DNA of 64,000 bases from JBBQZO01 sp038207625. Lineage in GTDB: Bacteria; Pseudomonadota; Gammaproteobacteria; Burkholderiales; Burkholderiaceae_D. The notes under the pieces are model-generated. The model worked only from the letters and a program-made list of their open reading frames with translations. It had not been told where the DNA came from and did no database searches. The stretch spans positions 62,001 through 126,000 of the forward strand of contig JBBQZO010000004.1 of assembly GCA_038207625.1 (NCBI GenBank), given 5' to 3'. A program made the position numbers and the translations under genes. Positions within the stretch are counted from its first letter, which is position 1. Each line of letters starts with the position of its first letter. This document shows, in pieces, positions 7,204 through 16,832 of this stretch.

Positions 7204-9471
7204 TTAGATCTTCGCGTTGAGCGACACAAACACCTGGCGTGGCGCGCCCGACAACAGGGTCGCGTAAGCGCCCTGCGGGTCAGCGGTGAGGAAACCGTTG
7301 GTGCCCACCGTGCTGAAATACTGTTTGTTGAACAGATTCGTCACATTCAGCTGCAGCGAGGCGTCCTTCAGCAAGCCCAGCGACTTGATCTTGTAACCGG
7401 CCGAGAAGGTGGCGACCCAGAACGCCGGCACTTCGACGTCGTTCAGGTAAGTGTAATAGCGCTTGTCGGTAAACTTGGCGCCGCCCCGCGCGAACCAGAC
7501 CGGGTTCTCGTAGGACAGTTCGGTGTTGAACAGCATCTTGGCTGTATCGACCACTTGCTTGCCGCTGGCGCGCACCACATGGCTTTGCGGATCGCTGCTC
7601 GCCAGAGCGGGGTTGGTATAGCCGTTATCGAAGTAGTCGGCCTTGTATTTCGAGTCGTTGTAGGTGAACGAATTGAACCAGCTCCATTCGGGCGCCAGCT
7701 TGAGCACGGCGGCCGTCTCGATCCCTTGGGTTTCGACCTTGCCGACGTTGATGAAGGTGCTCGGGCAGCCGGCGATGCCGGGACAGCTGGCCACGTTGAG
7801 CAGGCGGTCCTTGAAGTCGGCGTGATACAGCGACACCGAACCTTGCAGCATCTCGCGCTTGAAGCGGAAACCCAGATCGACGGTGGTCGAGGTTTCCGGT
7901 TTCAGATTGGCGGCGCTGCCGTCAAACGCGGCCTGGCTGGTCGAGAACGGACCGTTCACGCCCGGCTGGTAGGCGCGCATGTTTTGCGAGGCCGACACGA
8001 ACACTTCGTCGTTCTTGCTCAGGCTGTAGTTCACGCCCACTTGCGGCAGGAATGATTTGGAGGCGGTGATCTCGCCTTCGGCGCGTCCGGCCACGATGTT
8101 CTTGGCCACGATGTGGGTCTTGGGCGCCTTGAAGCCGGCGTTCACCTTCATGTCGCCGTCCATCAGCGTCACCGTGTCGGCCACGTAGAACTGGCTGGTG
8201 GTGGTGGTGAAGTCCTGCTTGAACGCGGTCTTGAAAGGATCGCTCAGAAAGCGGTCCATGTCCTCGGGCCCGTTGATGCCGTAGAAATTACGCGTCAGGC
8301 CATGGTCGCTTTTTTCGCCCCAGGCGCCGGCGGACAGCGTGTGGTTGCCGATGTCGTAAGACCAGTCGACGACGGCGCCATTGCGGTCGATTGTGTATTC
8401 GGTGGCGCGGATCGAGATCGGCACGCCCGACGGCGACGCCTGATATGGGGTGTACCACTGGCCCATGCCCTTGTTGTCGTGGTGGTAGACGGTGGTCTTC
8501 AGCGTGGCCGCCTCGGACAGCACCAGATTGAGCGTGGCGCCGCCCAGCGTGTCCTTGCGCAGGCCGCGGCCCAGGTAGTAGGCGTCATCCATGTTGGTGA
8601 CGCCGCCGCTGTAGAGGCCCTTTGCCGCGTTCACCGCGCGTTGCCAGTCGGGCGCGTAGTTGTCCCAGTTGTAGCCGAGCCGGCCGACCATCTCGAGCGC
8701 CATGTCGGCGTAGTCGACTTCGTGGCGCTCGGAGGTGTTGATGAACATCGACAGGCGGCTATCGCCGAATTTTTGCACCAGCTTGGCGTTGATCTGGTCC
8801 TGGTTTTGCGCGCCCCAGCCCTTGGACTTGTCGGCGCGCTGGCGCGTGCCGCTCAGGTAAAACTTGGTGCCGGTGTCGAACATGCCAGTGTCAAAGCGTA
8901 CGAAGGTGCGCGAGGTGCTGTCGCTGCCGATGGTCTGGGCCAACGTCGCGCCGCGCTCGTCGGACGGGTCGAGCGTGACAAATTGCACTGTGCCGCCCAG
9001 GTTGCTGGTGGAGGCGGTGGCCAGCGTGCCGGCGCCCTGCGAGACGGCGACGCGGCCGATGTTTTCCGACGAAATCGCGCGGCTGATGTGCAGGCCGTTG
9101 TTGGCGCTGTAGCTCATGTCGCCCAGCGGCACGTTATCGAGCGTGAAACCGAGCTGGTTCTGGCTGAAGCCGCGAATCGAAAAGCGCGTCGACCATTCGT
9201 AGGCGCCGAACGGATCGGCCGACTGGAAGCTCACGCCGGGCAGCTTTTCCAGCGTCTTCAACGGGCTGGTGCCCGGCACCACCTTGATCAGGTCGTCGCG
9301 CGTGACGTTTTGCACCTGGCGGGTCTGGCCGGTGCCGAAAATGGTCACCACCTCGATTTTGCCGGAGGCCGGCGCCGGGGGCGCGGCCGTGTCGTCGGCG
9401 TAGGCGTAGGTGATGGCCAGCGATTGTAGTATCAGCAGATAAATGGGCTTGAGCCGAAAGCGTTTGTGCAC
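7204..9471 (-). CDS. TonB-dependent outer-membrane receptor
   Basis: 755 aa with a GTG start at 9471 preceded by AGGGAG. The signal peptide ends near residue 25 (TYAYA). The plug domain (about residues 50-180) shows TLEKLPGVSFQ, FSIRGFSQNQLGFTLDNVPL and NLGGTVQFVT. The rest is a 22-strand-type barrel, with KLAPEWSWFNSFTYNDSKY and a C-terminal LNVTNLFNKQYFSTVG segment of the TonB_dep_Rec family. It ends in Lys-Ile rather than the usual aromatic residue. Substrate cannot be read from sequence; no siderophore, sugar or B12 genes adjoin. It stands alone, with a hairpin after its stop. Confidence 0.92.
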   Translation of the reverse strand: MHKRFRLKPIYLLILQSLAITYAYADDTAAPPAPASGKIEVVTIFGTGQTRQVQNVTRDDLIKVVPGTSPLKTLEKLPGVSFQSADPFGAYEWSTRFSIRGFSQNQLGFTLDNVPLGDMSYSANNGLHISRAISSENIGRVAVSQGAGTLATASTSNLGGTVQFVTLDPSDERGATLAQTIGSDSTSRTFVRFDTGMFDTGTKFYLSGTRQRADKSKGWGAQNQDQINAKLVQKFGDSRLSMFINTSERHEVDYADMALEMVGRLGYNWDNYAPDWQRAVNAAKGLYSGGVTNMDDAYYLGRGLRKDTLGGATLNLVLSEAATLKTTVYHHDNKGMGQWYTPYQASPSGVPISIRATEYTIDRNGAVVDWSYDIGNHTLSAGAWGEKSDHGLTRNFYGINGPEDMDRFLSDPFKTAFKQDFTTTTSQFYVADTVTLMDGDMKVNAGFKAPKTHIVAKNIVAGRAEGEITASKSFLPQVGVNYSLSKNDEVFVSASQNMRAYQPGVNGPFSTSQAAFDGSAANLKPETSTTVDLGFRFKREMLQGSVSLYHADFKDRLLNVASCPGIAGCPSTFINVGKVETQGIETAAVLKLAPEWSWFNSFTYNDSKYKADYFDNGYTNPALASSDPQSHVVRASGKQVVDTAKMLFNTELSYENPVWFARGGAKFTDKRYYTYLNDVEVPAFWVATFSAGYKIKSLGLLKDASLQLNVTNLFNKQYFSTVGTNGFLTADPQGAYATLLSGAPRQVFVSLNAKI

Positions 9472-9757
9472 GTAGAACTCCCTCTTCGATGATGGAATAA
9501 CTTCTTATGTATAAGTTTGTCGTCGCCGCTACGCGCTTGCTTTTGCAGGCCGCAAGAACCTAGTCAGACCACACTGGCATACAGCACGAACTGGCAGAGG
9601 AATCGAAAACGGATGTTCGATTAATGACATATTTGCCAATCCGAGGAAACTTTATTCGCATATCTCGCACGGCCTTTTCACCTCAACGACGTGCAGTTGT
9701 CCGTTTACGACCTCTTTTTGTTCAGATCTGATCACTTGGCGCGAAAAACGCCGCGCG

Positions 9758-11158
9758 CTACTGCGTCAGTTCGAGCACCACCAGATGGCCCTGCGCGGCG
9801 CTCCAGCTGCGTCCCACCAGCCGTTCACCGTTGAAGCTGGCGCCAACCGCACGGGTACCCGGTTCGTGCAGCACCAGCGTGCTTTCGGAATCGAGCGCGC
9901 CCACCGGCGGCAGGCCCGCCAGCGGCTTGCCGTCGAAACTGATCTGGTCGCGCGCCGCATCGAAATAGCCGCGCATGCGTGCCAGCGTGAGCACCGCGCC
10001 GGCCGCGCGCTGTTCGGGGGTGATGCGCAGCGGGTGCATGTTCACCACGTTCGACGAGCGGGGAAACGCGCTGCGGTAAATATGTGTGGTGGCGTAGCCG
10101 CGCGCGGCGATCTCGAACTCGTAACTGACGCCGGGACTGGCCTTGAACGGCCCCCAGCGCCCGTCCGGGCCGATCAGGTGGGCGTAGCGCGCCAGTCCCA
10201 GCCGCGCGCCGCCCTGTTCACCCGTGCTGCTATCGGTGGCATAGATGGTCAAGCGCGCGCCGGCCAGCGGCAGATTGTTTTCGTAGTTGCCGCCGTTGGG
10301 GTCCTCGCTGTGCAAACCGAGTCCGCTGATGCTGCCCGACAGCTCGATCTGCGCCTCGGGCACAATCTGATCGGTGGCGGCGGCGTGGCCGGTGATGAAA
10401 CGGTAGGCGGCGGCGAAGGCGGGCGCGCTAAACGAGGTTTCCCGATGGTCGATGCCGGCGATGACGACGTTGTGCGCGCCCTTCAGTTCCGGTCCGGCGT
10501 AGCTGACGTTGGTGGCCAGTCCGTGGTTGGCGGCGCCTTGCACGAAAGGCTGGGCGTATTTGTCGTTGCTGTCCGAGCGCACGGTCATCCAGTGCACCGG
10601 GCCGGCCACTTCGTCGCCGTTTGCATTCTTGGGCGCGTTCAAGCCGGTCAGGAAAGGGCCGGTGCCGGAAAATTCGCTGCCCTCGCGAAAACCCTTGATG
10701 GCGAAACCGCCGTGGTTGGGCGTGCCGCCCAGGATCGCGTGGCTGACGTTGACGCGCCCGTTCTGGCTGGCCTGCTCGGTCTGGATGTAGTTGCGGATCG
10801 CGTTGCCGCCGCGCGAATTGCCGATCAAGACCACCGCGCCGGCGCCGCTCGCCTTCAATACCTTGTCGATCTCCGATTTCAGGTAGGCCATGTGTTCGGC
10901 GGTCGAGGTGCGGCCCGCCTGCGCCACCGTGTCATCGTCGCGCGCCAGCGGGTAGGGCAGTTCGATCGCGTGCAGGCGCGCGCGCGGCCAGCCGTTCGAC
11001 TCGAAGCGCCACAGCGTGGTCTGCCAGATCGCCGCGCTGTCGCCGTTGCCGTGTACGAACACGATGGGCGGGGTCGGGTCGGTCGCGACGGCGCGCGCGG
11101 GTGTGCCCGCTGTCATCAGCAGGGCGGCGGCCAGGGCCATGGTACGAGTTCGATACAT
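9758..11158 (-). CDS. Secreted alpha/beta hydrolase (lipase/esterase-like)
   Basis: 466 aa, ATG at 11158 with AAGGA. The signal peptide ends at PARA (residue 23). The alpha/beta-hydrolase N-terminal half has PIVFVHGNGDS (oxyanion loop) and the nucleophile elbow GNSRGG in VVLIGNSRGGNAI, with a following GGTPNHG. The C-terminal half (after about residue 260) is beta-rich, resembling a carbohydrate- or carboxypeptidase-regulatory-like fold (LAGARLTIYA, VSYEFEIAARGY). It starts 9 bases after glpD, so it is probably the last gene of the glycerol-phosphate operon. An extracellular lipase, esterase or phospholipid deacylase would fit; the substrate is inference. Confidence 0.75.
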   Translation of the reverse strand: MYRTRTMALAAALLMTAGTPARAVATDPTPPIVFVHGNGDSAAIWQTTLWRFESNGWPRARLHAIELPYPLARDDDTVAQAGRTSTAEHMAYLKSEIDKVLKASGAGAVVLIGNSRGGNAIRNYIQTEQASQNGRVNVSHAILGGTPNHGGFAIKGFREGSEFSGTGPFLTGLNAPKNANGDEVAGPVHWMTVRSDSNDKYAQPFVQGAANHGLATNVSYAGPELKGAHNVVIAGIDHRETSFSAPAFAAAYRFITGHAAATDQIVPEAQIELSGSISGLGLHSEDPNGGNYENNLPLAGARLTIYATDSSTGEQGGARLGLARYAHLIGPDGRWGPFKASPGVSYEFEIAARGYATTHIYRSAFPRSSNVVNMHPLRITPEQRAAGAVLTLARMRGYFDAARDQISFDGKPLAGLPPVGALDSESTLVLHEPGTRAVGASFNGERLVGRSWSAAQGHLVVLELTQ

Positions 11159-11167
11159 CGTCAGTCC

Positions 11168-12691
11168 TTAATGTGCGTTGATCCAGGCGTCCAGCTGTGC
11201 CCCGGTGGCGGGCGGCAGATGCAAGCCCAGTTTGGAGCGGCGCCACAAGATGTCGTCGGCGCTGTTGGCCCATTCGTGGCGCATCAGGTAGCACACCTCG
11301 GCCGCGTACAGGCCGGGCGCGATTTCGTCGCCCATCTCGGCTACGCTGTTGCGACCGGCCATCAGCAGCGCGGTGCGGGTGCCGTAGGCGCGCGCATAAC
11401 GCGCCACCAGTGTGGGCGCCAGCCACGGATAGAGCCGCTGCTGCGCCGCCACGAAGCCGTCGAATTCTAGCACCGCGCGGTTGCCCGGTGTGGGCCCGAA
11501 CAGGTCGCCGCCGGGCAGGCAGGCATGCGCGGTCCAGGCCGGGCTGGGCGCGCCCAATGCCGGCGCGATCTGGTCGACCGCTTCCTCGGCCAGCTTGCGA
11601 AAGGTGGTGATCTTGCCGCCGAAAACGGTCAGCATCGCCGCGCCGTCGGTGTCGTGCTCGAGCCGGTAGTCGCGCGTGGTGGCCGACGCTTCGCTGGCCT
11701 CGTCCTCGACCAGCGGACGCACGCCCGAGTAGGACCACACCACGTCGGCCGGTGTGATCGCCCGCTCGAAGTAGCGCGCCGACAGCGCGCACAGATAGGC
11801 GATCTCGTCGCCGCCGATCTCGACCTTGTTGACGTCGCCCTTGTAATCGAGGTCGGTGGTGCCGATCAGCGTGAACTCTTTTTCATACGGGATGGCGAAC
11901 ACGATGCGCCCGTCCGGATGCTGGAAGATGTAAGCGTACGGATGGTCGAACAGGCGCTTGACGACGATGTGGCTGCCCTTGATCAAGCGCAGGTTCTGCT
12001 TGGGCGGCGCCTTGGTGGCCTGCTGCAGCATCTGCGCCGCCCACGGACCGGCTGCGTTGACCAGGCAGCGCGCCTTGACGGTGCAGGTGGCGCCGGCGTC
12101 GCCTTGCAGCGTCGCTTGCCAGTGCTGCGCCTCGCGCACCAGCGCGCTTGCCCGCGTGCGCGTAAACACGCGCGCGCCGTGCGTGGCCGCGTCGATCGCG
12201 TTGAGCACCACCAGACGTGCATCGTCGACCCAGGCGTCGGAGTACACGAAACCGCGCGTGAACACGTTCTTCAAGGGCGCGCCGGCGGCGTGAAGCCGCA
12301 GGTCGATGCCGTGCGAGCCGGCCAGCAGCTCGCGCCGCGCCAGGTGGTCGTACAGGAACAGGCCGATGCGTATCATCCAGGCGGGGCGCTGGCCGGCGTC
12401 GTGCGGCATCACGAAGCGCAGTGGCCAGATGATGTGGGGGGCCGAGCGCAGCAGCACTTCGCGCTCGATCAGCGCCTTGCGCACCAGGCCGAAATCGTAC
12501 TGCTCGAGGTAGCGCAGGCCGCCGTGGATCAATTTGCTCGACGCCGACGAGGTATGGGCGGCCAGGTCGTCTTTTTCGCACAGCACCACCGACAGGCCGC
12601 GTCCGGCCGCGTCGCGCGCGATGCCGGCGCCGTTGATGCCCCCGCCAATGACGAGGACGTCGCATTCCATGTGTTCAGGTAAAAGTGGCAT
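11168..12691 (-). CDS. glpD: Aerobic glycerol-3-phosphate dehydrogenase
   Basis: 507 aa from ATG 12691 (a TTG at 12706 and an ATG at 12670 are alternatives). FAD-dependent, membrane-associated oxidation of sn-glycerol-3-phosphate to dihydroxyacetone phosphate, feeding electrons to quinone. Diagnostic features: dinucleotide fold CDVLVIGGGINGAGIARDAA near residue 10, SSKLIHGGLRYLEQ (the GlpD signature), LVNAAGPWA, and VFGGKITTFRKLAEEA near the FAD site. C-terminal DAO_C-like helical domain with RHEWANSADDILWRRSK. Length matches the family. It is downstream of glpR and ugpQ in the same run. Confidence 0.96.
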   Translation of the reverse strand: MPLLPEHMECDVLVIGGGINGAGIARDAAGRGLSVVLCEKDDLAAHTSSASSKLIHGGLRYLEQYDFGLVRKALIEREVLLRSAPHIIWPLRFVMPHDAGQRPAWMIRIGLFLYDHLARRELLAGSHGIDLRLHAAGAPLKNVFTRGFVYSDAWVDDARLVVLNAIDAATHGARVFTRTRASALVREAQHWQATLQGDAGATCTVKARCLVNAAGPWAAQMLQQATKAPPKQNLRLIKGSHIVVKRLFDHPYAYIFQHPDGRIVFAIPYEKEFTLIGTTDLDYKGDVNKVEIGGDEIAYLCALSARYFERAITPADVVWSYSGVRPLVEDEASEASATTRDYRLEHDTDGAAMLTVFGGKITTFRKLAEEAVDQIAPALGAPSPAWTAHACLPGGDLFGPTPGNRAVLEFDGFVAAQQRLYPWLAPTLVARYARAYGTRTALLMAGRNSVAEMGDEIAPGLYAAEVCYLMRHEWANSADDILWRRSKLGLHLPPATGAQLDAWINAH

Positions 12692-12739
12692 TAGGGTCTC
12701 GCGCAAAAAAGGTCAGCGTGCGCCGTGCGCCGCAAGGGT

Positions 12740-13513
12740 TTACGGCGCATCGCTGCGTCCGATATACACGGGGATGTTCAGTTCGGCCAGCAGATGCATC
12801 AGTTCGGCGGGCGGTTCCATGTCGGTAAACAGCGCATCGATCTGGTCGATGTGGCCAAGGCGCACCAGTGCCTCGCGCCCGAACTTGGTGTGATCGGCCA
12901 CCAGCCATACCTGGCGCGACTGCTCGATGATGGTCTGGGCCACTTTCACTTCGCGGTAGTCGAAGTCGCGCAGCGTGCCGTTGGCCTCGATGCTGGAAAT
13001 GCCGATGATGCCGATGTCGACCCGGAACTGGCGAATGAAGTCGCTGGTCGCCTCGCCGATGATGGCGCGGTCGCGCGCGCGCACGATGCCGCCGGCCACA
13101 ATCACTTCGTGGGCGGCGTTGTCGGCCAGGATGGCGGCCACGTTGAGGTTGTTGGTGATCACCGACAAGCGCTCGTGCTGCAGCAGCGCGCGCGCGATTT
13201 CCTCATTGGTGGTGCCGATGTTGATGATCAAGGACTGGCCGTTTTGCACCTGCCCGGCGACCAGTTCGGCGATGCGTTTCTTGCCGTCGATGTTGAGCAC
13301 CTGGCGCTGGTTGTAGGCGATGTTCTCGACCGAGGACGGCAAGCCGGCGCCGCCGTGGTAGCGCCGCAGCAGGCTGGCCTCGGTCAGGCGGTTGATGTCG
13401 CGCCGGATCGTTTGCATCGTTACGTCGAACTGCTGCGCCAGTTGTTCGACCGAGCCGAAGCCGTTCAGGCGGATATGCTCGAGCAGTTGGCGCTGGCGGT
13501 TATTCAAGTCCAT
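12740..13513 (-). CDS. glpR: DeoR-family glycerol-3-phosphate regulon repressor
   Basis: 257 aa. The N-terminal DeoR helix-turn-helix includes VEQLAQQFDVTMQTIRRDIN. The C-terminal sugar-phosphate sensing domain has NIGTTNEEIARALL and ADHTKFGREALV, typical of GlpR. It represses glp genes until glycerol-3-phosphate binds. It lies between ugpQ and glpD on the same strand (18- and 48-base gaps), so it probably autoregulates the operon. No operator was identified by eye. Confidence 0.92.
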   Translation of the reverse strand: MDLNNRQRQLLEHIRLNGFGSVEQLAQQFDVTMQTIRRDINRLTEASLLRRYHGGAGLPSSVENIAYNQRQVLNIDGKKRIAELVAGQVQNGQSLIINIGTTNEEIARALLQHERLSVITNNLNVAAILADNAAHEVIVAGGIVRARDRAIIGEATSDFIRQFRVDIGIIGISSIEANGTLRDFDYREVKVAQTIIEQSRQVWLVADHTKFGREALVRLGHIDQIDALFTDMEPPAELMHLLAELNIPVYIGRSDAP

Positions 13514-13531
13514 GGTGGCCTGGTGGGAGGG

Positions 13532-14266
13532 TTAGACGGTGCGCGCCAGCGCGTCCGTGATCAAACCGTCGACGCCCCATGCCAGCAGTTGCTGGGCGCG
13601 GGCCGGGTCGTTGACAGTGTACGTGAGCAGCTTGAAGCCGGCCTGTTTAACAGCTTGCACGCGCGCCTGGTCGAGCAGCAGGTGGTCGCAATGGAACGAC
13701 ACGCAAGCCAAGTCGGTCAGGCGCGCCTGCCAGTCGTCGGGCCAGCTGTCGACCAGCCAGCCCATAGGCAGCTCGGGCGATTCGGCGCGCGCCGCAACCA
13801 GCGCATCCCACGAGAACGACGACAACAGCGGCGCCACTGCACTGCCTTGCCACAGGAGCGCCGATGCACGCGCGACGGCCAGTCCGGTTTCGCGCTCGCG
13901 TCCAGGGCAGGGTTTGATCTCGACATTGCAGGCCACGCCGTTGGCCTGGCAGTAGGCGGCCACGTCGGCGAACAGCGGTATTGGCTCGCCGGCGAAGGAG
14001 GCGCCATACCAGCTGCCGGCGTCGAGCTTGGCCAGCGCCGCGTAGTCCTGCAGCGCGGCGTCACCTTGCCCATTGGTAGTGCGTTCGAGCGTGTCGTCAT
14101 GCAGCAGGATGCAGACGCCGTCGCGGCTCAATTTGACATCGAACTCGACGCCCCGATAGCCCATTTCGACGCCTTTTCGCATCGCCGCCAGTGTGTTCTC
14201 GGGCGCCAACGAACCGCCGCCGCGGTGCGCGATCCATTGCGGGTAGGGCCAGGGTGCGTCGCTCAT
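13532..14266 (-). CDS. ugpQ: Glycerophosphodiester phosphodiesterase
   Basis: 244 aa, cytoplasmic (no signal peptide). Hydrolyses glycerophosphodiesters to glycerol-3-phosphate plus an alcohol such as choline or ethanolamine. GDPD motifs: IAHRGGGSLAPENTLAA (catalytic His and metal Glu), EFDVKLSRDGVCILLHDD (metal ligands and second His), NVEIKP, and the C-terminal TVNDP...WGVDGLITD. Its ATG overlaps the stop of the Na/Pi-like gene by 4 bases (ATGA), indicating translational coupling. It supplies the substrate of GlpD encoded two genes downstream. Confidence 0.94.
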   Translation of the reverse strand: MSDAPWPYPQWIAHRGGGSLAPENTLAAMRKGVEMGYRGVEFDVKLSRDGVCILLHDDTLERTTNGQGDAALQDYAALAKLDAGSWYGASFAGEPIPLFADVAAYCQANGVACNVEIKPCPGRERETGLAVARASALLWQGSAVAPLLSSFSWDALVAARAESPELPMGWLVDSWPDDWQARLTDLACVSFHCDHLLLDQARVQAVKQAGFKLLTYTVNDPARAQQLLAWGVDGLITDALARTV

Positions 14267-15957
14267 GTGTGTCTCGCTTGGGAAGGGTGGAAGTTCTCGG
14301 CCAGCGGCGCGTCCGGGGTGGCGCTGCGCAGACGGGTTTTCATCAGCATGCCGGCCGCGTCCAGGATCGGGTAGGCCAGCGCGCAGATGTGCGAATTGAT
14401 GCGGCGCAGGTCGCGGATCACGTCCAGGTGCAGCGCGCTGGTGGCGATGCTTTGCAGGCGGTTCTCGGTCAGCCGGCGCAAATGGTTTTCCGCGTAGATG
14501 CGCTCCAATTCATTGAAGCGCGATTTTTCTTCGAGCAGGCGCTGCGCCTGCTTGACGTCCGGATGCATGAACAGGTTCAGGCCCAGGCGCAGATTGGCCA
14601 GTACGCGCTGGTGCAGGTCGCCGATTTCGGCGTTGCCCGATTCGGAAAAACTCAGTTGCGCGTTGATCTTGCGGCGCGCCAGATCCATCAGGTTCTTGTC
14701 GATGATGTCGCCGATGTGTTCGAGGTTGATGGTCAGCGCGATGATGTCGGCCCAGCGCTGGTTTTCCAGCGGCGACAATTCTTCGCGGTTAATCTGCATC
14801 AGGTAGGACTTGATCGCCTTGTACAGCGTGTCGACACCGTTTTCCATTTGCTCGATCGGGCGCATCAGGCGGTCGTCGTTGCTGCACAAGACGGTGAGCG
14901 AGTCGCGCAGCATCTGGTCGACCAGATCGCCGATGCGCATCGCCTCGCGCGCCGCGCACGACACCGCCACTTCCGGCGTGTGGATCACCGATGCGTCCAG
15001 ATAGCGCGGCTGGGTCGGGCTGTCGGCGTTTTTCGCGATCGGCAGCAGGCGCTCGCACAGGCGCGCGGTCGGGCCGGTAAAGAACAGGAACACGCAGGCG
15101 GTGGCGACATTGAAGGCGATGTGAAAATCGAGCATCTGGCGCGCCGGATCCGGCTCGATCAGCGCGACCCAGCCTTCGATCCGGCCCAGCAGCGGCGCCA
15201 CCGCCAGGCAGGCGAGCAGCTTGAAAAACAGGTTCGCCAGCGGCACGCGTTTGCTGGCATTGCCACCGCCCACGCTAGAGAGCAGCGGCGAGACGCTGCT
15301 GCCCAGATTCGCGCCCAGCACCAGCGCCAGGCCGAGCGCGGGCGGAATCGCCGCGCTGCCCACCAGCGACACGGTCAGCAGCACGATCGCCAGGCTCGAA
15401 TGGGCCAGCAAGGTCAGGAAGGCGGCGAACAGGATGTCGAGCACGATGTCGCCGGTGATCGAATTGAAGATCACCTGCACGCCGGGACTGCGGCTGACCG
15501 GCAGCACGGCGGCGCCGATCAGCTGCAATGCCAGCATCATCACGCCCAGGCCGATCGCCGCGCGTCCGGTGTTGCGCGACACCTGGCTGCGGTCGGCGCG
15601 AAACAGCGTCACGCCGATCAGCAACAGCAGCGGCGACAACCACACCAGCTTGACGGAGAAAATCTGCGCGATCAGGCTGGAACCGACATCCGCGCCCAGC
15701 ACCACGGCCAGCGCGGCGCGCGTTTGCATCAACCCTTGCGCGACGAACGATGAAATCATCAGGGTCGTCGCGGTGCCGCTCTGGATCAAGGTGGTGATGC
15801 CCAGCCCGGTGGCGAACGCTTTGCCACGATGGTTGACGCTGTGCCCGAGCAGTTTGCGCAGCTGCACCCCGTAGGCGCGCAAGATGCCGCTCTGGACCAG
15901 GTGGGTGCCCCAGATCAGCAGTGCGACGGCGCCGAGCAATTGCAGCAGGGTCAGCAT
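14263..15957 (-). CDS. Na/Pi-cotransporter family protein with PhoU-like C-terminus
   Basis: 564 aa. The membrane part (residues 1-300) has two inverted QSGT-type repeats: GITTLIQSGTATTLMISSF and the second with FLTLLAHSSLAIVLL, plus GADVGSSL and GANLGSSVSPLL. These are hallmarks of NptA/YjbB-type phosphate carriers. The C-terminal ~200 residues are helical and PhoU-like (EHIGDIIDKNLMDLA). The related E. coli YjbB exports phosphate. In this operon it could remove phosphate released during glycerophosphodiester use; that role is inference. Confidence 0.88.
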   Translation of the reverse strand: MLTLLQLLGAVALLIWGTHLVQSGILRAYGVQLRKLLGHSVNHRGKAFATGLGITTLIQSGTATTLMISSFVAQGLMQTRAALAVVLGADVGSSLIAQIFSVKLVWLSPLLLLIGVTLFRADRSQVSRNTGRAAIGLGVMMLALQLIGAAVLPVSRSPGVQVIFNSITGDIVLDILFAAFLTLLAHSSLAIVLLTVSLVGSAAIPPALGLALVLGANLGSSVSPLLSSVGGGNASKRVPLANLFFKLLACLAVAPLLGRIEGWVALIEPDPARQMLDFHIAFNVATACVFLFFTGPTARLCERLLPIAKNADSPTQPRYLDASVIHTPEVAVSCAAREAMRIGDLVDQMLRDSLTVLCSNDDRLMRPIEQMENGVDTLYKAIKSYLMQINREELSPLENQRWADIIALTINLEHIGDIIDKNLMDLARRKINAQLSFSESGNAEIGDLHQRVLANLRLGLNLFMHPDVKQAQRLLEEKSRFNELERIYAENHLRRLTENRLQSIATSALHLDVIRDLRRINSHICALAYPILDAAGMLMKTRLRSATPDAPLAENFHPSQARHT

Positions 15958-15967
15958 GGGCGTGTTC

Positions 15968-16822
15968 TCAGCTCGCTTTCGGTTTGCGCAGGTACATCGC
16001 GCCGACTGCCAGCGCCGACACCGCCATCAGCATCAGACTGACTGCGTTGAGCACCGGCGTGGCGCCTTCGCGCATGCGGCCATACATCAGTACCGTCAGC
16101 GGGTTGTCGCTGCCAACGAGCATCAGTGTGGTGTTGAAGTTCTCGAACGACAGCAGGAAGGCCACCGCGGCGCTGCCGATCAGCGCCGGTTTCAGATACG
16201 GCAGCGTGATCGTCGACAGGATCGCCATGCGGCTTGCGCCCAGATTCAGCGCCGCTTCTTCGAGCGAATTGTCGAAGCGCTTCAGACGGGCCGCGATGGT
16301 CAAGGTGGTGATCGTGACGATGTAGGAGAACTGACCGAGCACCACCAGCGGCAGGCCGGGACGCAACCAGTCCAGGTCGACGCCCCACATGGCATCAAAC
16401 AGGTTGGCCAGCCGGCTGGCAAACGCCAGGATCGAAATGCCCAGAATGACGCCGGGGATCACCAAAGGCACCAGCATCAGCGTGGCCAGCAGGCGCTTGC
16501 CGGGAAACTCGGCGCGCTCGAGCAAAAACGCGTTGCCGGTGCCGACCAGCAGTGACAGAATCGTCACGGCGATGGCCACCTTCGAGCTGTGCCAGATGCT
16601 GGTGAGCAGATCTGCGTCGAAGAACAGGCCGGTGCGCTCGCCCCCGTTGGCGATGAACCAGTCGAGCGTGAAGCCCTTCCACGGCGGGGTCGGAAACACC
16701 GAATCGTTGAAGGCGAACAGCGCCACCACGGTCAGCGGCAGCAGCAGGAAGGTGAAGAACAGCGCGACGTACAGGGCGCGTCCGCGCGTCATCAGTGTCG
16801 AATCGGGCAGGCTGGGGATCAT
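15968..16822 (-). CDS. ABC transporter permease, PotC-type
   Basis: 284 aa, six predicted transmembrane segments. The EAA loop is visible as EEAALNLGASRMAILSTIT, with the family's L-P-Y-L-K-P ending. The periplasmic segment between TM1 and TM2 (FNDSVFPTPPWKGFTLDWF) is typical of spermidine/putrescine-type PotC/PotI permeases. It pairs with the PotB-like gene 10 bases upstream and is followed 10 bases later by the Na/Pi-like gene. This fold also serves other cationic or phosphonate substrates, so polyamine specificity should not be assumed. Confidence 0.9.
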   Translation of the reverse strand: MIPSLPDSTLMTRGRALYVALFFTFLLLPLTVVALFAFNDSVFPTPPWKGFTLDWFIANGGERTGLFFDADLLTSIWHSSKVAIAVTILSLLVGTGNAFLLERAEFPGKRLLATLMLVPLVIPGVILGISILAFASRLANLFDAMWGVDLDWLRPGLPLVVLGQFSYIVTITTLTIAARLKRFDNSLEEAALNLGASRMAILSTITLPYLKPALIGSAAVAFLLSFENFNTTLMLVGSDNPLTVLMYGRMREGATPVLNAVSLMLMAVSALAVGAMYLRKPKAS

Positions 16823-16832
16823 GGCATCTCTT